A stretch of DNA of 64,000 nt from Gammaproteobacteria bacterium (GTDB lineage Bacteria > Pseudomonadota > Gammaproteobacteria > Steroidobacterales > Foliamicaceae), in the NCBI GenBank assembly GCA_011523505.1, contig WTGP01000018.1, forward strand, positions 183,777 to 247,776, written 5' to 3'. How positions within the stretch are numbered: the stretch's first letter is position 1; each line of letters starts with the position of its first letter. Shown piece after piece: positions 37,726-46,712 of this stretch. Position numbers and translations under genes: made by a program. The notes under the pieces are model-generated. The model saw nothing but the letters and a program-made list of their open reading frames with translations, ran no database searches and was not told the origin of the DNA.

Positions 37726-39182
37726 ATGGGGGTGCTCCAGGGAACTTCCGGATCCTCCGCCAGCGGTCCTTCGTGCACCCAGCCGTATTGCGTATTGCTG
37801 GGTTGAGGCCCGCTTTCCAGGTAGGCTGCCCGCATCCCGCTGAGCCGGTCGCCCGGTATCGTCTCCAGCGCGGCCGGCACGTCGATGCCGTACAAGCGCG
37901 CCGAGTTCAGGCCGAGGATCAACTCCTTGTCCTCGCGTGTGAGCGCAGGATATCCGTGCCTTGCCTGCAGTGCTTCGGGAATCTCGAAACGGCGGAAGGC
38001 CTCGATCTGCCACTGCGGCGATCCCCACCAGATCGAATCGGTGCCCCAGATCACGCGGTCGCTGCCGAATGCCTTGAGGATCTGGCCCATCAGGTGGCCG
38101 CAGATTTCGGGATGAGTGATCGCCGTATGCCCGAACACGCTACCCAGTTCCATGTAGACGTTGGTCATCGCGGGCGTTTCCAGGCGGTCCTTCACGATAT
38201 CGGAGGTCCACACCAGGTAGCCGTTTTCATCGATGCCGGTATTGCCGGCCGCCAGTTCGTTGACGAGGTTCCTGAATCCCGAGTGATAGACGATGAAGTT
38301 CAGGTCCGGCCAGTCCAGCGCTGCCTTTCTAATGTCCCAGGGCCGGCAGTATTCGGGGTCGGTGCCGACTATGGGCAGGCCCTTGTGCACCGAAATATTG
38401 GTGATCCCCAGCTTGAGCGCCAGCTCGTAGAACGGATAAGCGACCTTCTCGTCGTCCATTCGCCAGGGATTGACCGGCACGCCCGTGTAGCACTTCCAGC
38501 CGTCCACCTTGAGTTCCACGGCCTGGCGCTCGATTTCCTCCAGGCCGCCGGGCATGTTGGGCGCCGCCAGCCCATGGCTCAGCATGCGTTGCGAGCCCGC
38601 GAGTTCGTTGATGGTCCGCCGGGTCTCCACCATCATGTCCACGGGAAGGATGTTGTAGCGGTCGTCGCCGAGGGGCGCGCCGCTGATGATTCCCATCGTG
38701 GTTTCGCTGTCCAGGAACACTTCCTTGGTGAAATTCTCGAGCTGCAGGTCCTCGCGCCCGGGCTTCACGCCCACGAGGTCCGGATTCAGGTTGAACATGC
38801 CGGCCAGGCGGCGGAAGCCCAGCGGGCCGACGATTCCCTCCTTCACGTGGTGAAGCTGGGCGTCGAATATGAAATCGGGCCAGGATTCCCGTTCGGCCCC
38901 GGCTTCGGCGGCTTCCGCCCAATCGACCAGAAAATACCGGCCGAAGACCTCGTTCATGGCCAGGAAGGCCGCGGCCATTCCGGCGGCGCTGCCCAGGTAT
39001 TGCCTGCGGCTCATCCTGCGCCTGCCGGCCAGCCGGTCCGCCAGTTCGTGAATCCGCCGTTCCACGCGCCGCTGGTCCTCCGACTGCGGCATCGGGATGT
39101 ATTCCTCGTTGGACACGACCTGGGTCGGGATGGGCGTGCGCCGCCCCTCTTGCCGGTCCTTCTCGCTCTTGCGTATCCACAT
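37722..39182 (-). CDS. Amidohydrolase-family protein with internal Tat-type signal
   Basis: 486 residues from the ATG at 39182, preceded by GGGAGG; the open frame further upstream has no similarity. Residues about 57-77 read MSRRQYLGSAAGMAAAFLAM, a twin-arginine-like signal placed about 55 residues inside the protein. The amidohydrolase-2 barrel then follows: DFIFDAQLHHV near 103-112 (in place of DxHxH), DGWKCYTG near 225, ISVHKGLPI near 264, FIVYHSG near 300 and RVIWGTDSIWWGSPQWQIE near 385. Asp in GTDS and the His residues fit a metal-dependent hydrolase or decarboxylase. It is the upstream partner of the TauD-type dioxygenase. The substrate is unknown. Confidence 0.82.
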   Translation of the reverse strand: MWIRKSEKDRQEGRRTPIPTQVVSNEEYIPMPQSEDQRRVERRIHELADRLAGRRRMSRRQYLGSAAGMAAAFLAMNEVFGRYFLVDWAEAAEAGAERESWPDFIFDAQLHHVKEGIVGPLGFRRLAGMFNLNPDLVGVKPGREDLQLENFTKEVFLDSETTMGIISGAPLGDDRYNILPVDMMVETRRTINELAGSQRMLSHGLAAPNMPGGLEEIERQAVELKVDGWKCYTGVPVNPWRMDDEKVAYPFYELALKLGITNISVHKGLPIVGTDPEYCRPWDIRKAALDWPDLNFIVYHSGFRNLVNELAAGNTGIDENGYLVWTSDIVKDRLETPAMTNVYMELGSVFGHTAITHPEICGHLMGQILKAFGSDRVIWGTDSIWWGSPQWQIEAFRRFEIPEALQARHGYPALTREDKELILGLNSARLYGIDVPAALETIPGDRLSGMRAAYLESGPQPSNTQYGWVHEGPLAEDPEVPWSTPI

Positions 39183-39280
39183 AAGCCCGCCTCCCGAGAA
39201 AACAGGAAGAAAAGTATATGCGCCGCCGCGCCGGGCGCCGGTACAATTTCCTCCGGCTCCTCGCGCGCTCCGGGGCCCGA

Positions 39281-40630
39281 ATGCAAGCACCCGATTTCCT
39301 GTTCCTCCCCCGCTGGATACTGCCGGTCGAACCCGCCGGGGCGGTGCTTGAGGACCATGCGCTGGCGGTGCGCGGCGAGCGCATCGCCGCGCTGCTGCCG
39401 GGCGCCGAGGCGAGGCGCCGCTGGCCGCGGGCCAGGCGGGTCGAGCGTCCCGACCATGTCGTTATCCCGGGGCTGGTGAACGCGCACACGCACGCCGGAA
39501 TGACGCTGCTGCGGGGCTTTGCCGACGACATCGCCCTGCAGGCTTGGCTTGAGAACCACATCTGGCCGGCCGAGGCCCGGCACCTGAGCGAGGACTACGT
39601 GCGCGCCGGAACGGAGTTGGCGCTGGTCGAGATGGTACGGTCCGGGACGACCTGCTTCGCCGACATGTATTTTTTCCCCGACGTCGGCGCCGAAGTGGCC
39701 GTGAGTCGCGGGGTGCGAATGGCCGTGGGCCTGCCGATGGTCGATTTCCCCAATCGCTGGGCCGCGGACCGGCAGGCCTCGCTTCGCAAGAACGCGGAAC
39801 TGTACGGTCGATTCCGGGGCGAGGCGGGCATCTCGTTCACTATGGCCCCGCACGCGCCCTACTCGGTCGATGATGCAGGTCTCGCTCTGTGCGCGGAACT
39901 GGCGGAGGAACGCGATATTCCCATACACATACACGTTCACGAGACCGAAGGCGAAATCGCCGAGTCGCTGCAACGGCACGGATGCCGGCCGCTCGCCCGC
40001 CTGGACCGCGTGGGCGTGGTCAATGAGCGCCTGATGGCGGTCCATGCGGTCCAACTCGAGGAGCGTGAAATCGCTGTGCTGGCCGAGCGGGGCTGCTCGG
40101 TCGTGCACTGCCCGCAATCCAACCTGAAACTCGCAAGCGGCTTTGCTCCCGTGGAAACGCTGCTTGCCGCCGGGGTGAACGTTGCGCTGGGCACCGACAG
40201 CACGGCCAGTAACAACGATCTCGATTTATTGGAAGAAATGCAGACCGCCGCCCTGCTGGCCAAGGGAGTGTCGGGCAACGCCGGTGCCGTTTCCGCGGCC
40301 GAGGCGCTGGAAATGGCCACGCTGGCCGGGGCCAGGGCGCTCGGGCTGGACGGCGAGATCGGCTCACTGCGGCCCGGCAAGGCGGCGGATTTCGTTACGC
40401 TGGACCTGTCAGCAGCGAATACGCAGCCCGTCTATGATCCGGCCTCGCAGGTTGCCTATTCCGGCAAGTCCTCGCAGATCACCGATGTCTGGGTGCGCGG
40501 GAAAGCGTTGATGGAGGCCGGCCGGCTTGGCTGGGGCGACGAGGACCGGATCCTCGCGCAGGCCCGGGATTGGGGATCGAGAATCGGAAGCTCACGCGGC
40601 GACCCGGCGGCTGCCAGGGAAATGCAGTGA
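39281..40630 (+). CDS. TRZ/ATZ-family hydrolase (MTA/SAH deaminase-like)
   Basis: 449 residues from the ATG at 39281. It is a metal-dependent amidohydrolase: the composite domain gives PGLVNAHTHAGMTLLRGFADD near 63-82 with His69 and His71, then SGTTCFADMYFF near 120. IHIHVHETEGEI follows near 212 (metal His and catalytic Glu), NERLMAVHAVQL near 245, and the Asp in LGTDSTASNNDLDLLEEM near 306. This is the signature of 5-methylthioadenosine/S-adenosylhomocysteine deaminases and close relatives. Downstream ubiG is SAM-dependent and would yield S-adenosylhomocysteine, which supports that substrate by inference. The stop overlaps the GTG start of ubiG (GTGA). Confidence 0.87.
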   Translation: MQAPDFLFLPRWILPVEPAGAVLEDHALAVRGERIAALLPGAEARRRWPRARRVERPDHVVIPGLVNAHTHAGMTLLRGFADDIALQAWLENHIWPAEARHLSEDYVRAGTELALVEMVRSGTTCFADMYFFPDVGAEVAVSRGVRMAVGLPMVDFPNRWAADRQASLRKNAELYGRFRGEAGISFTMAPHAPYSVDDAGLALCAELAEERDIPIHIHVHETEGEIAESLQRHGCRPLARLDRVGVVNERLMAVHAVQLEEREIAVLAERGCSVVHCPQSNLKLASGFAPVETLLAAGVNVALGTDSTASNNDLDLLEEMQTAALLAKGVSGNAGAVSAAEALEMATLAGARALGLDGEIGSLRPGKAADFVTLDLSAANTQPVYDPASQVAYSGKSSQITDVWVRGKALMEAGRLGWGDEDRILAQARDWGSRIGSSRGDPAAAREMQ

Positions 40631-41346
40631 ACGAAGAAGCACGGCAACCCAACGCCGACGCGGCCGAACTTGAGCGCTTTGCCGCGATGGCGGCGCAATG
40701 GTGGGACCCGAACGGTCCGAACCGGCCCCTGCACGCCATGAACCCGGTTCGGGTCGGGTACATCGTCGAACGCGCCGGGGGGCTCGCCGGCGGGCACTGC
40801 CTGGACGTAGGCTGCGGCGGGGGACTCCTCAGCGAATCGCTGGCGAGCGAGGGGGCGGAGTCCGTGCTGGGACTCGACGCGTCCGCCGAGATGCTCGAGG
40901 TTGCCCGCCTGCATGCGGAAGCCGGCAGTCTGGAAAACCTGGAATACCGCCTGGGCGCCGCGGAGGAACTCGAGGGCGAGTTCGACGTCGTCTGCTGCCT
41001 GGAGGTACTCGAACACGTGCCACGGCCCGGCGAACTGCTGGCCGAATGCGCCCGGCTGACGCGCCCCGGCGGCCACGTATTCGTCTCGACCCTGAACCGC
41101 ACCCTCGCGGCATTCGCCCTGGGTATCGTCAGCGCGGAATTCGTGCTGGGCCTGTTGCCGCGCGGCACGCACCGTTACGAGAAGTTCATCCGCCCGTCCG
41201 AACTGGAGGCCTGGGCGCGCGCCGCGGGCCTGAGCGCCCAGGACTTTACCGGACTTCAATACAATCCCCTGCACGGAAGCTTCCGGCGCAGCAGCAATAT
41301 CGACGTGAATTACATCGCTCACTTCAACAAGGCGGCCGGCGCATGA
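40627..41346 (+). CDS. ubiG: Ubiquinone biosynthesis O-methyltransferase UbiG
   Basis: 239 residues from the GTG at 40627, which overlaps the upstream stop as GTGA. It has the UbiG opening ELERFAAMAAQWWDPNGPNRPLHAMNPVRVGYI (about 14-46), SAM-binding LDVGCGGGLLSESLA (59-73), GLDASAEMLEVARLHA, FDVVCCLEVLEHVP near 119, and the ending RRSSNIDVNYIAHFNK. It carries out both O-methylations in ubiquinone synthesis. Its presence indicates a ubiquinone-using proteobacterium. Its stop overlaps the ATG of gph (ATGA). Confidence 0.95.
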   Translation: MNEEARQPNADAAELERFAAMAAQWWDPNGPNRPLHAMNPVRVGYIVERAGGLAGGHCLDVGCGGGLLSESLASEGAESVLGLDASAEMLEVARLHAEAGSLENLEYRLGAAEELEGEFDVVCCLEVLEHVPRPGELLAECARLTRPGGHVFVSTLNRTLAAFALGIVSAEFVLGLLPRGTHRYEKFIRPSELEAWARAAGLSAQDFTGLQYNPLHGSFRRSSNIDVNYIAHFNKAAGA

Positions 41347-42062
41347 GTGCGGCGAATTCCAGGGTGCACGCGGTCCTGTTCGACCTGGACGGGACCCTGG
41401 TCGATTCCGCCCCCGACCTGGTGGGCTGCGTGCAGGAAATCATGCGCGAGCGCGGGACGCGGCCGCTGCCGTTCAAGGGCCTCCGCCAGTTCGTATCCAG
41501 GGGCATGCGGGGACTGCTGACGGCCGCCTACGGCGCCGATTTCATCGACAGCGAGGAATACCCCGAGGTGCTGGAGCGCTGCCTGAAGCTCTATTCGGGT
41601 CGTCTGGCGGATCGCTCGCGTTTGTTTCCGGGCATGCGCCGGGTGCTGAACAATCTCGCCCGCCGGCAGATTCCCTGGGGCGTGGTCACCAACAAGCCGG
41701 AATACCTGACCCGGCCGCTGCTCGAGGCCCTGGACCTGGCGGAGGAGTGCGCCGTGGCGGTGGGCGGCGGCACCACCACACATACCAAGCCGCACCCCGA
41801 ACCCATGATTTTCGCGGCCGACCGGCTTGCCGTGAAGCCGCGCGCCTGCGTCATGCTGGGCGACGACCCCCGCGACATTCAGGCCGCGCGCAGTGCCGGC
41901 ATGACCGGCCTGGCCGCGGCCTGGGGCTACTTTCCGCCGGATGAAGACCTGGGAGCGTGGGGCGCAGCCGCCATATTGCAATCGCCCAGGGACCTGCTCG
42001 GCTGGATCGACGAACAGGGCACTACCGCGAATGCCGGCGCGGCCGCGCCACGCGCGGCATGA
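41343..42062 (+). CDS. gph: Phosphoglycolate phosphatase (HAD family)
   Basis: A 239-residue HAD hydrolase: motif I VLFDLDGTLVDSAPDLV (Asp14 nucleophile, Asp16), motif II WGVVTNKPEYLTRPLL near 109, then TKPHPEPMIFAADRL with the motif III Lys near 148, and motif IV MLGDDPRDIQAARSAGM near 167. It dephosphorylates 2-phosphoglycolate or similar small phosphates in the cytosol. The gene is coupled to ubiG upstream and rmuC downstream by ATGA overlaps; the ubiG-gph order is common in gammaproteobacteria. The last about 15 residues are low-complexity Ala-rich. Confidence 0.92.
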   Translation: MSAANSRVHAVLFDLDGTLVDSAPDLVGCVQEIMRERGTRPLPFKGLRQFVSRGMRGLLTAAYGADFIDSEEYPEVLERCLKLYSGRLADRSRLFPGMRRVLNNLARRQIPWGVVTNKPEYLTRPLLEALDLAEECAVAVGGGTTTHTKPHPEPMIFAADRLAVKPRACVMLGDDPRDIQAARSAGMTGLAAAWGYFPPDEDLGAWGAAAILQSPRDLLGWIDEQGTTANAGAAAPRAA

Positions 42063-43375
42063 ATGCTGCGATTGTCCTGACCGCACTGGCGGCCCTCGCC
42101 GCCGGCGCATTGCTCGGCCTGCTGTGGCAGCGCTCGCGCGGCCAATCCGCGATCGCGCGAAAGGAAGCGCAGCTGGCGGAATCCCGGGCGCAACTGCGTG
42201 AGCAGAAGGCCGCGGAGCAAGCCCGCGAGGAAAGCCGCCGCGCGGCCGACGAGCAGTTCCAGGGCCAGCTGAAGGCGCTGGCCCGCGAGGCGCTGAGCCA
42301 GAGTCAGAAGGACTTTCTCGATCTGGCGCAACAGGCCTTCGGCAAGGCGCGGTCGGAATCCAGCGCCGACCTGGAGAAGCGCCAGCAGGCCATCGAGGCG
42401 CTGGTCAAGCCCATCAACGAGAGCCTTCAGCAGACCCGCAAGACCCTGAGCAGCATGGAAAAGGAACGGGCCGAAGCCCAGGGCCAGTTGCGCGAGCAGA
42501 TTCAGGCCATGGCTTCCGGCAACAAGGAGCTGCGGGACACGACCCGCAGCCTGGTCACCGCCTTGCGGCGCCCGGAAGTGCGGGGCCAGTGGGGTGAAAT
42601 GCAATTGCGGCGGCTGGTGGAGATCGCGGGCATGCAGGAACACTGCGACTTCGCCGAACAGCCGCAGGGTCCCGAGGGCCGGACCCGGCCGGACATGATC
42701 GTCCGGCTGCCCGATGGCGGTCAGCTGGTCGTGGACGCCAAGACGCCGCTGGATGCCTACCTGAGCGCGGTGGAGGCCGACGGCGAGGACGCCCGCGCCG
42801 CTTTGCTGACCCAGCACGCGGCCAACGTGGAGGAACAGGTCAAGCGGCTGGCTTCCAAGGAATACTGGGACCAGTTCGAACGCAGCCCGGACTTCGTGGT
42901 GATGTTCGTGCCCGGCGATCACTTCCTGGCGGCCGCCGGCGACCAGCGGCCGGACCTGCTGGAGAAAGCGCTGCGCGCGCGCGTGATCCTGGCCACGCCG
43001 ACCTCGATGATGGCGCTGCTGCGGGTCACGGCCTACGGCTGGCGGCAACTGGCGCTGGCCGAGAACGCCGAGGAAATCTCACGATTGGCCGCGACGCTTC
43101 ACGAGCGCGTGGCGGTCTTCAGCGGACATGTGGGACGGCTGGGCAATCAGCTCAATACCGCGATCGGAACCTACAACAGCGCCGTAAGTTCGTTCAGGAG
43201 CCGCTTGCTCCCGGCTTTGGACAGAATGAACAGGGCCGGGGTCGAAAAGACCAGGGAAATCGAGGCGCCCGAGGAAGTGGCCACGGCCGCCACGCCGATG
43301 CTGGCGAACGAAAGCCCGACGGAATCGGCCCCCGAGACCGAATCGCAGCAGGAGGCCGCCCCCAAGCCCCACTAG
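42059..43375 (+). CDS. rmuC: DNA recombination protein RmuC homologue
   Basis: 438 residues from the ATG at 42059. One membrane helix (about 4-24) is followed by a long coiled coil (about 32-165). The RmuC nuclease-like core then comes: RRPEVRGQWGEMQLRRLVEIAGM near 169-191, RPDMIVRLPDGGQLVVDAKTPLDAYL near 208-235, VVMFVPGDHFLAAA near 280 and VILATPTSMMALLRVTAYGWRQ near 307. It is thought to limit inversions at short inverted repeats; the restriction-endonuclease-like core carries D-x-K residues (VDAKTP). The C-terminal 40 residues are acidic and low complexity. It is convergent with rluB, overlapping by 4 bp. Confidence 0.92.
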   Translation: MNAAIVLTALAALAAGALLGLLWQRSRGQSAIARKEAQLAESRAQLREQKAAEQAREESRRAADEQFQGQLKALAREALSQSQKDFLDLAQQAFGKARSESSADLEKRQQAIEALVKPINESLQQTRKTLSSMEKERAEAQGQLREQIQAMASGNKELRDTTRSLVTALRRPEVRGQWGEMQLRRLVEIAGMQEHCDFAEQPQGPEGRTRPDMIVRLPDGGQLVVDAKTPLDAYLSAVEADGEDARAALLTQHAANVEEQVKRLASKEYWDQFERSPDFVVMFVPGDHFLAAAGDQRPDLLEKALRARVILATPTSMMALLRVTAYGWRQLALAENAEEISRLAATLHERVAVFSGHVGRLGNQLNTAIGTYNSAVSSFRSRLLPALDRMNRAGVEKTREIEAPEEVATAATPMLANESPTESAPETESQQEAAPKPH

Positions 43376-44091
43376 GCGCTGGCGTCGGCAAACTTCTTGG
43401 GATCGATTTCGCGCCACTGGCCGCGCGGCAGATCGCGCGGCAGCCGCACCGGGCCGTAGCGGACCCGGATCAGGCGGCTTACCGCATGGCCCTGTGAGCT
43501 CCAGAGGCGGCGCACGACGCGATGTCGGCCCTCGCTCAGCGTTACACGGAACCAGCGATTGGCGCCGCTGCCTCCCTGTTCGACCAGCGCGTCGAAACGT
43601 GCGGGACCATCTTCGAGCACTACGCCCCCGGTCAGCCGGCGCATCGCCTGCGCGCCCGGCTGGCCCAGGACACGGACCAGGTATTCGCGCTCCACGCCGA
43701 ACGAAGGGTGCATCAGCCGGTGGGCCAGTCCGCCGTCGGTGGTCAGCAGCAACAGGCCGCTGGAGTTCAGGTCGAGGCGGCCGACCGCCACCCAGCGCCG
43801 GCCCCTGAGCCGCGGCAGCGCGGCAAATACGGTCGGATGACGCGCGCGGCGGTCGCGCGTGACCAGTTCGCCCTCCGGCTTGTTGTAGGCGATTACCCGC
43901 GTTCCGCCCGAATCGCTTCGCGGCACCTGCAGCAACCGCCCGTCGAGTCGAAAGCGCTCGCCGCCGCCAACCTTGAGCCCGGGCTCCGCCCGTTGCCCGT
44001 TGACGCTGAGCCGCCCGGCCGCGATCCAGGCCTCCACTTCGCGGCGGGAGGCCACTCCGGCCGCCGCCAGGTACTTCTGGACCCGAATCAA
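43372..44091 (-). CDS. rluB: 23S rRNA pseudouridine synthase RluB/RluE-like
   Basis: 239 residues from a TTG at 44091 that overlaps the scpB stop (TTGA); it begins IRVQKYLAAAGVASRREVE, exactly where the family starts. An S4 RNA-binding domain covers about 1-48. The RsuA-type synthase domain follows, with YNKPEGELVTRD near 69, the catalytic Asp107 in VGRLDLNSSGLLLLTTDG, HPSFGVEREYLVRVLG and EGRHRVVRRLWSSQGHAVSRLIRVRYG. It would make pseudouridine in 23S rRNA. It lacks the long basic C-terminal tail of E. coli RluB. The scpA-scpB-rluB order is conserved in many proteobacteria. Confidence 0.9.
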   Translation of the reverse strand: MIRVQKYLAAAGVASRREVEAWIAAGRLSVNGQRAEPGLKVGGGERFRLDGRLLQVPRSDSGGTRVIAYNKPEGELVTRDRRARHPTVFAALPRLRGRRWVAVGRLDLNSSGLLLLTTDGGLAHRLMHPSFGVEREYLVRVLGQPGAQAMRRLTGGVVLEDGPARFDALVEQGGSGANRWFRVTLSEGRHRVVRRLWSSQGHAVSRLIRVRYGPVRLPRDLPRGQWREIDPKKFADASA

Positions 44092-44741
44092 TCGGGGGCG
44101 GAGGCGGTTTCGCCGGGATCGGAACCCGCGTCGAAGAGACCCGCGCCCTGCTCTCCAACGCCGTCGGAAGCGTCGGAAGAACGGCTTCCCGGAGGAGCGG
44201 CGACAGGCGCATCGTCCGGGGAGGCGAATTCGCCGGCCGAGGGCAGATCGTCGAGGCGCTTGAGTCCGAAATAGTCCATGAAATCCCCGGTCGTGCCGTA
44301 AAGCGCGGGCCGGCCCGGCGTTTCGCGGTGGCCCACCACCTCGATCCAGTTTCGCTCCATGAGCGTGCGCATGATGTGGCCGCTCAGGCGCACACCGCGC
44401 AATTCCTCGATCTCCGCGCGGGTGATCGGCTGCCTGTAGGCGATCGCCGCCAGACTCTCGAGCAGCGCGCGCGAAAACCTCGGCGGACGGTAGCGCTCCA
44501 GCTTCGTCAGCCGCTCCGCGGCCGCGCCACCGGTCTGCACCCGCCAGCCTCCGGCCACTTCCTTCAATTCGATTTCCCGCCCGGCATAGTCCCGTTCCAG
44601 GTCGCCCAGGGCCTTGAGCACTTCGTCTTCGCCAACTTCCTCCAGCGGATCGAACAGGCTCAGGAGCTGCGTCATGTTGAGGGGCCGTCCCGCCCCCAGC
44701 AATGCCGCCTCGACCAGGTTGCGAGTATCCGGGGCGTTCAC
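44088..44741 (-). CDS. scpB: Segregation and condensation protein B
   Basis: A 217-residue kleisin-interacting winged-helix protein of the SMC complex. EAALLGAGRPLNMTQLLSLFD near 11-31 starts the first winged helix. LERYRPPRFSRALLESLAAIAYRQPITRAEIEELRGVR near 82-118 and NWIEVVGHRETPGRPALYGTT near 130-150 are the strong ScpB signatures. The last about 40 residues are acidic and disordered. The ATG overlaps the scpA stop (ATGA) and its stop overlaps the rluB start, so the three genes are translationally coupled. Confidence 0.94.
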   Translation of the reverse strand: MNAPDTRNLVEAALLGAGRPLNMTQLLSLFDPLEEVGEDEVLKALGDLERDYAGREIELKEVAGGWRVQTGGAAAERLTKLERYRPPRFSRALLESLAAIAYRQPITRAEIEELRGVRLSGHIMRTLMERNWIEVVGHRETPGRPALYGTTGDFMDYFGLKRLDDLPSAGEFASPDDAPVAAPPGSRSSDASDGVGEQGAGLFDAGSDPGETASAPD

Positions 44742-45568
44742 TTCGCGGCGTCCTTGCCGTGCGTGGGACCGCTGACGTAGATCGGCGCGAACGGTTCATT
44801 CTGGACCGCCTGCAGGCCGTTGTCCCGAACGAGTTCCAGCACGGCCGAGAAAGTCACGGCCGCCCCCATGCGCCCCTCCGACGGATCGAACAGCTCGGTG
44901 AATTCCGTGAACTCCCGGCCCGAAACCTGCTTGAGAATGTCCGACATGCGCTCGCGCACCGACAACTGTTCGGTCTGCACCGCCCAGCCGCCGCTGAATC
45001 GCACACGCTCGATCACGCGGGCATAGGCCAGCGCCAGCTCGTTGAGCGTCGCCTGCGGCAGTTCCCGCGGACGCTGGTCCTCGAGCGCGTCCACGCTGGC
45101 CTGAAACGCGTCGCGCTCCTGGCGGGGAAGCTCTTCCAGGCTGGCGGCCAGCTGCTTGAGGCGCTCGTATTCCAGCAGGCGCTCGAACAGCCTGGCGCGC
45201 GGGTCCTCCTCGTCCTCTTCCTCCAGCGGCAGTTGCGGGACCAGCATGCGGGACTTGATCTCCGCCAGGGTTGCAGCCATGACGAGGTACTCGCCGGCCA
45301 GTTCCAGCTCCATCTCCTGCATCAGTTCGATGTACTGCGCGTATTGCTCGCAGATATCGGTAATCGGAACGTCCATGATGTCGAGGTCATGGCGGCGTAT
45401 CAGGTAAAGCAGCAGGTCCAGCGGTCCCTCGAAGGACTGCAGGAACACGCGCAGCGCTTCCGGCGGAATGAAAAGGTCGGCGGGCGCCTCCACGTACGGC
45501 TCGCCCGAGACGACCGCCAGGCTTGCCGCGGGGGCGGGCTCCTCGAACAGTTGCTGCTTATCGGCCAT
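44738..45568 (-). CDS. scpA: Segregation and condensation protein A (kleisin)
   Basis: A 276-residue kleisin. The block FEGPLDLLLYLIRRHDLDIMDVPITDICEQY near 49-79 is diagnostic, followed by AGEYLVMAATLAEIKSRMLVPQLP near 95-118. The C-terminal winged helix carries EFTEFTELFDPSEGRMGAAVTFSAVLELVRDN near 220-250. With ScpB and SMC it compacts and segregates the chromosome. The first about 40 residues form an extra Ala/Pro-rich extension. It lies 6 bp from the mrp stop on the same strand, so mrp and the scp genes may share a transcript. Confidence 0.94.
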   Translation of the reverse strand: MADKQQLFEEPAPAASLAVVSGEPYVEAPADLFIPPEALRVFLQSFEGPLDLLLYLIRRHDLDIMDVPITDICEQYAQYIELMQEMELELAGEYLVMAATLAEIKSRMLVPQLPLEEEDEEDPRARLFERLLEYERLKQLAASLEELPRQERDAFQASVDALEDQRPRELPQATLNELALAYARVIERVRFSGGWAVQTEQLSVRERMSDILKQVSGREFTEFTELFDPSEGRMGAAVTFSAVLELVRDNGLQAVQNEPFAPIYVSGPTHGKDAAK

Positions 45569-45574
45569 TGTCGA

Positions 45575-46627
45575 TCAGTCGGACTCTACTACTATTTTAG
45601 GGAATGCCGTCTTCGCGCCGCGCGCCATGCCCGCCAGTCGCGCGGCCGCGGCCCTCGAAAGCGCCCGGTAATCGCCCCCTTCGTCGGGCTCCGAAGGCGC
45701 CACCAATCGGCCGTCGTCGGTGGCCGCTCGCACGCCCGCGGACAACGGAAGCTGCGCCAGCAGCGGCAGGTCGAAGTCGCCGGCCAGCCTCGCGCCCCCG
45801 TCTTCTCCGAACAGCGCTTCGGTATGGCCGCAATGCGGGCATACATACGCGCTCATGTTTTCCACCACGCCCAGCACCGGCACGTTGACCTTGCGGAACA
45901 TCGCGATGCCCTTGCGGGCGTCGGCCACCGCCAGTTCCTGAGGCGTGGTCACGACCACCGCGCCGGCCAGCGGCACGCGCTGCGACAGCGTCAACTGGAT
46001 GTCGCCGGTGCCCGGCGGCATGTCCACGATGAGGTAGTCCAGGTCCTTCCAGCGCGTCTGGCCGAGCAATTGCATCAGCGCCTGCGTCACCATCGGGCCG
46101 CGCCAGACGACCGGGCTTCGCGTATCGACCAGGAATCCGATGGAACTGGCCTGCAGACCATGCGCCCGCAAGGGCTCGAAGCTCTTGCCGTCGGCGCTGC
46201 GCGGCCGTTCGCCCTCCAGGCCCAGCATCCGCGGCACGCTGGGACCGTAGATGTCCGCATCCAGGATCCCGACGGCGGCGCCGTCCATCGCCAGCCCCAC
46301 GGCCAGGTTCGCCGCCACGGTGGACTTGCCCACGCCGCCCTTGGCCGAAGCCACCGCGATGATGTTCCTGACCTGCTCGAGCCTCTGCACCTGCGGCGGA
46401 ACCGCGTGCGCCGCAATCTCCGTGCGCACCACCACCTCTTCCGCGGAAGTGACTTCCCGGACCCGCGCGTTCAACTCCTCGACGAACCCGTCGCAGGGAA
46501 AACCCACGGTCAACTCGACGGCGCGGCCTCCGTTGCTCGCGCGAACGCGGCCCCCGGCCTCGCCCAGCGTCAATCCGCCGAACGGAGCCTCGACGCCCAA
46601 TACCGCCGTTTCCAGGTCTCTGGCCAC
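45575..46627 (-). CDS. mrp: Mrp/ApbC-type Fe-S cluster carrier ATPase
   Basis: 350 residues from a GTG at 46627 with GGGGAGGATCA upstream; the longer open frame adds only unrelated sequence. An N-terminal MIP18-like (DUF59) domain covers about 1-75. The P-loop ATPase follows, with the deviant Walker A ASAKGGVGKSTVAANLA near 94-110, ILDADIYGPSVPRML near 121, DYLIVDMPPGTGDIQLTLSQ near 192-211 and the Fe-S-binding CPHCGH motif near 262. It holds and passes Fe-S clusters to apoproteins in the cytosol. In gammaproteobacteria mrp often sits next to metG, which here lies 11 kb away. It is divergent from the first GPH transporter. Confidence 0.93.
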   Translation of the reverse strand: MARDLETAVLGVEAPFGGLTLGEAGGRVRASNGGRAVELTVGFPCDGFVEELNARVREVTSAEEVVVRTEIAAHAVPPQVQRLEQVRNIIAVASAKGGVGKSTVAANLAVGLAMDGAAVGILDADIYGPSVPRMLGLEGERPRSADGKSFEPLRAHGLQASSIGFLVDTRSPVVWRGPMVTQALMQLLGQTRWKDLDYLIVDMPPGTGDIQLTLSQRVPLAGAVVVTTPQELAVADARKGIAMFRKVNVPVLGVVENMSAYVCPHCGHTEALFGEDGGARLAGDFDLPLLAQLPLSAGVRAATDDGRLVAPSEPDEGGDYRALSRAAAARLAGMARGAKTAFPKIVVESD

Positions 46628-46712
46628 TGATCCTCCCCGGGAAATGGCCTGATTGTAAGTGCCGAAGAGCAAGCCAGCCGCTAGACTGCCGGTAGATTTG
46701 GCCGACAACGCA

